Shown here: one piece after another, positions 58,990 to 64,000 of the stretch
Layout of the letters: each line of letters opens with the position of its first letter
How positions within the stretch are numbered: position 1 is the stretch's first letter
Made by a program: the position numbers and the translations under genes
Notes under the pieces: model-generated
Told to the model about the DNA's origin: nothing
Database searches by the model: none
Seen by the model: only the letters and a program-made list of their open reading frames with translations
Source of the DNA: JAGRKR01 sp041397725
GTDB taxonomy: Bacteria > Pseudomonadota > Alphaproteobacteria > Rhizobiales > Hyphomicrobiaceae
Direction: 5' to 3'
Assembly: GCA_041397725.1 (NCBI GenBank)
Contig: JAWKVZ010000001.1
Location: 1-64,000 of the forward strand
Length of the DNA: 64,000 bases

Positions 58990-60690
58990 ATGTCAGAGAT
59001 GCACAACATACGCCTGCAGGTGATGTGGAACAGGCTGCTGTCGGTCGTCGAGGAGCAGGCGCAGACGCTGATCCGCACCTCCTTCAGCACGTCGGCGCGC
59101 GAAGCCGGGGACATATCGGCCGGTATCTTCGACGTTGGCGGCCGCATGCTGGCCCAGGCCGTCACCGGCACGGCCGGACACGTCAACTCCATGGCGCGCT
59201 CGGTCAAGCACTTCCTGGCCGAGTTTCCGGCCGAGACGATGCGCCCGGGCGACGTCTACATCACGAACGATCCCTGGAAGGGCACAGGGCACCTGCACGA
59301 CCTCACGATGGTCACGCCGACCTTCATCGACGAGCGCATGGTGGCGCTGTTCGCCAGCACGACGCACGTCGTCGACATCGGCGGCATCGGCATGTCGCCG
59401 GACGGCCGCCAGATCTTCCACGAGGGATGCTTCATTCCGATCGTGCCCCTCATCAGCGGGGGGCGGGTGAACGAGTGGCTGCTCAAGCTCATCCGCCACA
59501 ACGTGCGCGAACCGGTCCAGGTGGAGGGCGACATCTATGCCCTCGTCGCCTGCAACCAGCGCGGCGCGGATCGGCTGCTGGCGATGATGGACGAGTACGG
59601 ATTGCGCGACCTCGATCAGCTCGGCGACTACATCATCACGCAGAGCCATGCCGGCATGACGGCCGCGATCAACAAGCTGCCGCAGGGCACATGGCGCTAT
59701 CACATGCGGATCGACGGCTATGATGCGCCGATCGACCTCAAGGCGGCCCTGACCATCGCCAACGGCAAGGTGCATGTCGATTACGCCGGCTCGTCGGGGG
59801 CCTCGTCCTACGGCATCAACTGCCCGATGTGCTACACGGAGGCGTATACGGCTTTCGCGGTCAAGTGCGTCGCCGCACCTTCGATCCCCAACAACACGGG
59901 CACGCTCGATACGGTGACCGTCTCGGCCCCGGAGCGCGCCATCATGAACGCGCAACCCCCGTCCGCGGTCGTCGCCCGCTCGACGATCGGTCACATGCTG
60001 CCCGACGTGGTGTTCGGCTGCCTGCACCAGGCGATGCCGGGCCATGTGCCGGCGGAGGGAACCTCGAACCTGTGGAACGTACGTCTGGCGGCTGGCCCCG
60101 GCATCACCGGGCAGGACGGCACGGCATTCACCATCATCAGCTTCCACTCGGGCGGTGCCGGCGCGCGCCCGACGCTCGACGGTCTGTCGGCGACGCCGTT
60201 TCCCAGTGGCGTCAAGACGGTGCCGGTGGAGATCACGGAAACCATCACGCCACTGGTGGTCTGGCGCAAGGACTACCGGCAGGATTCGGGTGGCGCCGGC
60301 CGGCAGCGCGGCGGCATCGGTCAGGTCATGGTGATCGGCAATCGCGAGCCTGTGCCTTACGGCATCCACGCCGTCTTCGAGCGCATCAAGAACCCGCCGC
60401 GCGGGCGCGAGGGCGGGCTCTCGGGTGCTGCGGGACGCCTCAGCACCGCCGCGGGGCGCCAGCTCAAGGGCAAGGGCTTCCAGGTCGTCGAGGCCGGCGA
60501 CCGGCTGGTGATCGAGATGCCCGGCGGTGGGGGCTATGGGGAACCCCTGCAACGCGACCTCGACAAGGTCCAGGCGGATGTGCGCAGCGAGCTGATCAGC
60601 CGGGCGGCCGCCGAGCGCGACTACAAGGTTGTGCTGCGGGACGACGGGACGATCGACAAGCCGGCCACCGAGGCGCTGCGCAGGAGCTAG
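58990..60690 (+). CDS. Hydantoinase B/oxoprolinase family, HyuB-like subunit
   Basis: 566 residues. DVYITNDPWKGTGHLHDL and RGGIGQVMVIGNREP are family signatures, and MPGGGGYGEPLQRD is at the C-terminus. It pairs with the HyuA-like subunit in ATP-driven cleavage of cyclic amides such as N-methylhydantoin or 5-oxoproline. No gamma subunit of acetone carboxylase follows. AGGAG lies 11 nt before the ATG. The frame is open for 2 kb upstream only through base composition. Confidence 0.93.
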   Translation: MSEMHNIRLQVMWNRLLSVVEEQAQTLIRTSFSTSAREAGDISAGIFDVGGRMLAQAVTGTAGHVNSMARSVKHFLAEFPAETMRPGDVYITNDPWKGTGHLHDLTMVTPTFIDERMVALFASTTHVVDIGGIGMSPDGRQIFHEGCFIPIVPLISGGRVNEWLLKLIRHNVREPVQVEGDIYALVACNQRGADRLLAMMDEYGLRDLDQLGDYIITQSHAGMTAAINKLPQGTWRYHMRIDGYDAPIDLKAALTIANGKVHVDYAGSSGASSYGINCPMCYTEAYTAFAVKCVAAPSIPNNTGTLDTVTVSAPERAIMNAQPPSAVVARSTIGHMLPDVVFGCLHQAMPGHVPAEGTSNLWNVRLAAGPGITGQDGTAFTIISFHSGGAGARPTLDGLSATPFPSGVKTVPVEITETITPLVVWRKDYRQDSGGAGRQRGGIGQVMVIGNREPVPYGIHAVFERIKNPPRGREGGLSGAAGRLSTAAGRQLKGKGFQVVEAGDRLVIEMPGGGGYGEPLQRDLDKVQADVRSELISRAAAERDYKVVLRDDGTIDKPATEALRRS

Positions 60691-60805
60691 AGCGCGTCCG
60701 TGGCGCCATGGCGAGAACGGCCGTGCGGCGCGCGCCTGAGCACGGGGTGCGCCGTGGACGCCCCGGCGGGCGGTCGAGCGACCCGACGCTGGTCAAGGAG
60801 GCGAA

Positions 60806-60896
<91 letters not shown>

Positions 60897-61099
60897 GCTT
60901 GGTCGTTGCGGCAGGGCCGCGGGCGAAGCAAGGCTTTTAGCGCGGGTTCGCCCTGCCTGCAATACGCGTCTCGCGGCTCCGCCCGTCGGCATGCCCGGAG
61001 CCGAGCGGCTGGCCGGCCCGCTCCGGCCTCGCCCCGCGACTGGCTCGACTCGCCACGGTCTATCGCTTAAGGGGTGGGAAAGCGCGCGAGGAGGTAGAG

Positions 61100-62086
61100 A
61101 TGAGCACATTTTCGGCGTTGATGGTGCGGAAGGGCGAGGGCGGGCCGTCGCTCGATTGGGCCCAACTCACGCTCGACGATCTCATGGAAGGCGATGTCGT
61201 CGTTCGCGTCAGCCATTCCACGATCAATTACAAGGACGGGCTGGCGATTACGGGGAAGGCGCCGGTGGTGCGCCGCTATCCCATGATCCCCGGCATCGAT
61301 CTGGTCGGGCGCGTGGAAAGCTCGACGCACGCCAGCTTTCGGCCCGGGGACGAGGTGATCCTCAACGGCTGGGGCGTCGGCGAGGCGCACTACGGCGGCT
61401 ATGCGGGCTATGCGCGCCTCAAGGGCGACTGGCTGGTGAAGAAGCCTGCCGAGTTCACGCCCGCCCAGACCATGGCGATCGGCACCGCCGGCTATACCGC
61501 CATGCTGGCCGTGATGGCGCTGGAGCGGCACGGTGTCGTGCCAGGGAGCGGTCCCGTGCTGGTGACGGGTGCGGCGGGCGGTGTCGGCAGCGTCGCCGTG
61601 GCCCTGCTGTCGAAACTCGGATACCAGGTGATCGCCTCGACCGGCCGGCCTGAGGAAAAGGCCTATCTCGAGGGCCTCGGCGCCAGCGAGATCATCGCGC
61701 GTGCCGATCTCGCCGGACCCGCCAAGCCGCTTGGACGCGAGCGCTGGGCCGGCGCCATCGATGTCGCGGGGAGCCATACGCTCGCCAACGCCATCGCCAT
61801 GACGCGCTACGGCGGCACGGTGGCGGCCTGCGGGTTGGCGCAGGGCATGGACCTTGTCAGCTCGGTCGCGCCCTTCATCCTGCGGGGTGTGACGCTGGCG
61901 GGCATCGATTCCGTGATGGCGCCCCTTCCGTTGCGCACCGAGGCCTGGCAGAGGCTCGCCCGCGAACTCGATCGCAGCCGGCTGGACGCCATGACCGTGA
62001 CGCGGCCGCTCAAGGATGTCGTGGCGCTGGCGCCGGAGATCCTGGCGGGCAAGGTGCGCGGGCGCGTCGTCCTCGAGATCGCCTGA
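61100..62086 (+). CDS. AcuI/YhdH-type reductase family protein, second copy
   Basis: 328 residues with the same hallmarks as the copy at 45991-46989: HSTINYKDGLAITGK and LVTGAAGGVGSVAVALLS for NADPH. Similar length and order, but clearly diverged, so probably different acyl substrates. GAGGAGGTAGAG precedes the ATG. It stands 203 bp beyond tRNA-Ser and converges with the GNAT gene. Confidence 0.9.
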   Translation: MSTFSALMVRKGEGGPSLDWAQLTLDDLMEGDVVVRVSHSTINYKDGLAITGKAPVVRRYPMIPGIDLVGRVESSTHASFRPGDEVILNGWGVGEAHYGGYAGYARLKGDWLVKKPAEFTPAQTMAIGTAGYTAMLAVMALERHGVVPGSGPVLVTGAAGGVGSVAVALLSKLGYQVIASTGRPEEKAYLEGLGASEIIARADLAGPAKPLGRERWAGAIDVAGSHTLANAIAMTRYGGTVAACGLAQGMDLVSSVAPFILRGVTLAGIDSVMAPLPLRTEAWQRLARELDRSRLDAMTVTRPLKDVVALAPEILAGKVRGRVVLEIA

Positions 62087-62100
62087 GCCGCTGCCGCGCC

Positions 62101-62625
62101 TCACAGGCGTTTGCGCATCAGCAACTCGTCGGAGAGGTCGAGGGCGAGGCCTTCGATGAGGCCGACCTCGACGTAGCCGTGAGCGCGATAGAACGCGGCG
62201 GCGCGCGGGTTGTGGGTCGAGACGCAGAGGAAGAGGTTGCGGCGGCGGCCGCGCGATCGGGCTTCCAGCCAGGCGAGGACGGCGCTCCCGATGCCGAGGC
62301 CCTGCCAGTCCGGCAGGACGGCCAGCAGGTTGAGGTAGGGACCGTGCAGGAAGGGGTCGCGCACGGCCACGACGCCGACGAGCCGGCCCCCGAGAGTGAT
62401 TGCGAAGCGGTGACAGGCGGGGTCGTGATCCAGCAGGAAGCGCAGCAGATCGTCGGCCGGAATGGCCATGCGCTGCCACGGATCGATGGCGGCGAGGGCG
62501 GTGGCGAGGCTCCGGGCGACGGGCGCAGTCAGTGCCTCCAGCATCAGCACGGAACCTGCCTGGCCCACGCGCAGCAAGCCCAGCGCATGGCGCTCTGCGT
62601 GGAAGAGCTCGTGGTCAGCGGGCAT
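62101..62625 (-). CDS. GNAT-family N-acetyltransferase
   Basis: 174 residues. The acetyl-CoA motif is visible as LAVLPDWQGLGIGSAVLAWLE (motif A, Q/RxxGxG/A) and AAAFYRAHGY near the C-terminus. Substrate unknown. Start is uncertain: the ATG at 62625 and another at 62544 both lack a good ribosome binding site. I use the longer one because codon use upstream of 62544 still looks like coding sequence. It converges with the AcuI-like gene and diverges from the hydrolase. Confidence 0.78.
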   Translation of the reverse strand: MPADHELFHAERHALGLLRVGQAGSVLMLEALTAPVARSLATALAAIDPWQRMAIPADDLLRFLLDHDPACHRFAITLGGRLVGVVAVRDPFLHGPYLNLLAVLPDWQGLGIGSAVLAWLEARSRGRRRNLFLCVSTHNPRAAAFYRAHGYVEVGLIEGLALDLSDELLMRKRL

Positions 62626-62798
62626 GAGGTGCAAAGGCCTGTTGCCGGCCGCTGGCAGTCGCCATCCGCGATGCCGATCGGCGGGCCGGTGTCGCCTGCA
62701 CGCCTGTCGCCATGCTTGCAGGCCGCAGGGCGTCATAGTTTCATGCTCGAGACTTGGCAAGCCCGGCGCCGCAGTGGCCGTGGCGCGGAGGCGAGGCG

Positions 62799-63689
62799 AT
62801 GAGCATGGACGTGGATTGGACGGGCCTGACGGCCGATACGCCCGAGCTTGGCGTGCACTACGTGCGGGCGGGGCGGGGAAAGCCGGTGGTGCTGTTGCAC
62901 GGCTGGCCGGAATTCGCGCGGACGTGGCAACACACCCTGCCGGTGCTGGCGGAGCGGTTCGACGTTCTGGCTCCGGAATTGCGAGGCTTCGGCCGGACCG
63001 AAACCAAGGTCCCGCGCGCGACGGGCGGCTCGCCACCCCAGCTTCTGGCCCGCGATCTCCGCGATTTCGCCGACGCCGTCGGGCTCTCGCGCTTCGCCAT
63101 CGTCTCGCACGATGTCGGCGCAGCCGTGGCACACACGTTTGCGCTGGCCTATCCGGAGCGGGTCTCGGCGCTCTTCTTCTTCAACTGCCCCTATCCCGGC
63201 ATCGGCAAGCGCTGGGGCGAGCCCGCGCATGCGCCGGAGACCTGGTATCAGCAGTTCCACCAGAAGGACTTCGCCGCCGCCCTGGTCGGCTCGAGCCGCG
63301 AGGCCTGCCGCATCTACCTCAGCCACTTCCTTTCGCACTGGTCCCGCGATCCCCACGCCTTCGACGGCGTGCTGGAGGAGTGGGTGGACAACTTCATGCG
63401 GCCGGGCAACCTCCAGGGCGGCTTCGACTGGTACGTCGGCGTCTCACGCCTGCGACGCCAGCTCATGCTGGAGGGGGCGCCGCCCATGCCCCAGGTCAGT
63501 GCGCCCTCGCGGTTCCTCTGGGGGCGCCACGATCCCGTGCTCAAGGTGGAGTGGGTCGACCGGCTGCCCGACTATTTCACGTCGCCCGAAATCGAGATCG
63601 CGGAGGAAGCCGGCCACTTCGTGCATTTCGAGCAGCCCGCGCTCGCGAACGCACGCATTCTCGAGTTCCTGGCTCGCGTCCTCGGCTGA
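62799..63689 (+). CDS. Epoxide-hydrolase/haloacid-dehalogenase-like alpha/beta hydrolase
   Basis: 296 residues. The nucleophile is Asp105 in VSHDVGAAV, as in epoxide hydrolases and haloalkane or fluoroacetate dehalogenases rather than serine esterases. The oxyanion motif HGWPEF (34-39) and acid loop GRHDPV followed by AGHFVHFEQP with the catalytic His support this. GGAGGCGAGGCG precedes the ATG. Distinction between epoxide hydrolase and dehalogenase needs the cap tyrosines or tryptophans to be compared. Confidence 0.87.
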   Translation: MSMDVDWTGLTADTPELGVHYVRAGRGKPVVLLHGWPEFARTWQHTLPVLAERFDVLAPELRGFGRTETKVPRATGGSPPQLLARDLRDFADAVGLSRFAIVSHDVGAAVAHTFALAYPERVSALFFFNCPYPGIGKRWGEPAHAPETWYQQFHQKDFAAALVGSSREACRIYLSHFLSHWSRDPHAFDGVLEEWVDNFMRPGNLQGGFDWYVGVSRLRRQLMLEGAPPMPQVSAPSRFLWGRHDPVLKVEWVDRLPDYFTSPEIEIAEEAGHFVHFEQPALANARILEFLARVLG

Positions 63690-63697
63690 GACCCGCC

Positions 63698-64000
63698 TCA
63701 GCGCCCGCTGAATTTCGGCTTGCGCTTCTCCAGGAAGGCGCGGCGGCCCTCGGCGTAGTCCTCGCTCATGAAGCAGGCTTCGACGAGCGCATCGAGGGCG
63801 GCGAAATCGGCGTTCTCCGGCTTGGCGACCAGTTCGTCGATGGAACGCTTGGCGGCCAGCACGGAGAGTGGCGCGTTCTCGGCGATGGCCGCGGCCGTCT
63901 CCATCACGGCGGCACGCAGGCGCTCGGACGGCACGACGCGGTTGAGCAGTCCCATGGCGCGGGCCTCGTCGTGGTCGAAACGCCGTCCCGTGTAGAGCAA
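63698..64000 (-). CDS. Enoyl-CoA hydratase/isomerase family (C-terminal part)
   Basis: The last 100 residues of a crotonase-family protein; the rest lies to the right of the window. TGRRFDHDEARAMGLLNRVVP corresponds to the helix after the active site and KRKPKFSGR to the C-terminal end of the family. The sequence closely resembles many short-chain enoyl-CoA hydratases. The frame is open to the edge, so no start is visible. Confidence 0.88.
   Translation of the reverse strand: MLYTGRRFDHDEARAMGLLNRVVPSERLRAAVMETAAAIAENAPLSVLAAKRSIDELVAKPENADFAALDALVEACFMSEDYAEGRRAFLEKRKPKFSGR

Noticed and set aside
56903..60690. Identification as acetone carboxylase
   Set aside because: The gamma subunit and sigma-54 regulator typical of that operon are absent.

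Overview
The window is 64 kb of high-GC chromosomal DNA, roughly two-thirds G+C by eye. Genes are densely packed on both strands, often joined by ATGA or TGATG stop/start overlaps. Gene content and arrangement point to an alphaproteobacterium, most likely in the Hyphomicrobiales (Rhizobiales). Supporting features are a nadA-nadB-nadC operon behind paired palindromic sites, lipA followed by a COQ10/RatA-type START gene, cysS leading into a citramalate synthase, an ArsR-methyltransferase fusion ahead of metF and a two-gene cobalamin methionine synthase, and a PCu(A)C-SCO copper pair. The genus is not determined. I see no rRNA, phage, integrase, transposase or CRISPR array. It reads as a core metabolic chromosome segment.

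Layout. 1-1.8 kb: end of pyruvate phosphate dikinase. 1.9-3.8 kb: two membrane proteins of unknown function. 3.9-7.5 kb: de novo NAD synthesis (nadA, nadB, nadC on the minus strand) with two 17-bp operator-like palindromes upstream. 8-9.8 kb: SulP anion transporter. 9.9-11.9 kb: lipA, a small P-loop kinase-like gene and a COQ10/RatA-like gene. 12-16.1 kb: cysS, a VOC protein, a 42-residue membrane peptide and cimA in one overlapping chain. 16.3-21.3 kb: unknown membrane protein, MeaB GTPase, a secreted DUF6600-like protein, an M48 membrane protease and a LOG-family hydrolase. 21.7-30.2 kb: coiled-coil/LysM protein, Atm1-type ABC exporter, TrmO, MlaC-like protein, alpha/beta hydrolase, crotonase and a membrane protein. 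30.3-37.3 kb: methionine/one-carbon operon (ArsR-methyltransferase regulator, metF, split metH, class V aminotransferase). 37.3-39 kb: two-subunit class I fumarase. 39.2-43.5 kb: small membrane proteins, an MFS transporter and a ParA-like ATPase with a coupled small partner. 43.6-50.3 kb: an orphan molybdenum hydroxylase large subunit, two acyl-CoA dehydrogenases, an AcuI/YhdH reductase and RidA. 50.6-56.1 kb: MFS transporter, then a group resembling copper handling and cytochrome oxidase assembly (DsrE-like protein, Met-rich outer-membrane protein, twin DUF2946 proteins, PCu(A)C, SCO). 56.1-64 kb: methylmalonyl-CoA epimerase, a hydantoinase/oxoprolinase pair, tRNA-Ser(CGA), a second AcuI/YhdH reductase, a GNAT, an epoxide-hydrolase-like enzyme and the end of an enoyl-CoA hydratase.

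How the genes work together. MetF makes methyl-tetrahydrofolate for the two MetH halves, and the fused ArsR-methyltransferase probably senses S-adenosylhomocysteine and controls the operon through a near-perfect palindrome in its own promoter. MeaB and methylmalonyl-CoA epimerase, although far apart, both belong to methylmalonyl-CoA metabolism. The acyl-CoA dehydrogenases, crotonases and AcuI-like reductases suggest active acyl-CoA chemistry. PCu(A)C and SCO deliver copper to cytochrome c oxidase, and the flanking Met/His-rich and Cys-containing exported proteins look like an extended copper module.

The items I would look at first are the paired nad operators, the SahR-like operator, the ParA-like ATPase lacking the signature lysine with its coupled partner, the aminotransferase coupled to metH, and the copper group with divergent twin DUF2946 genes.
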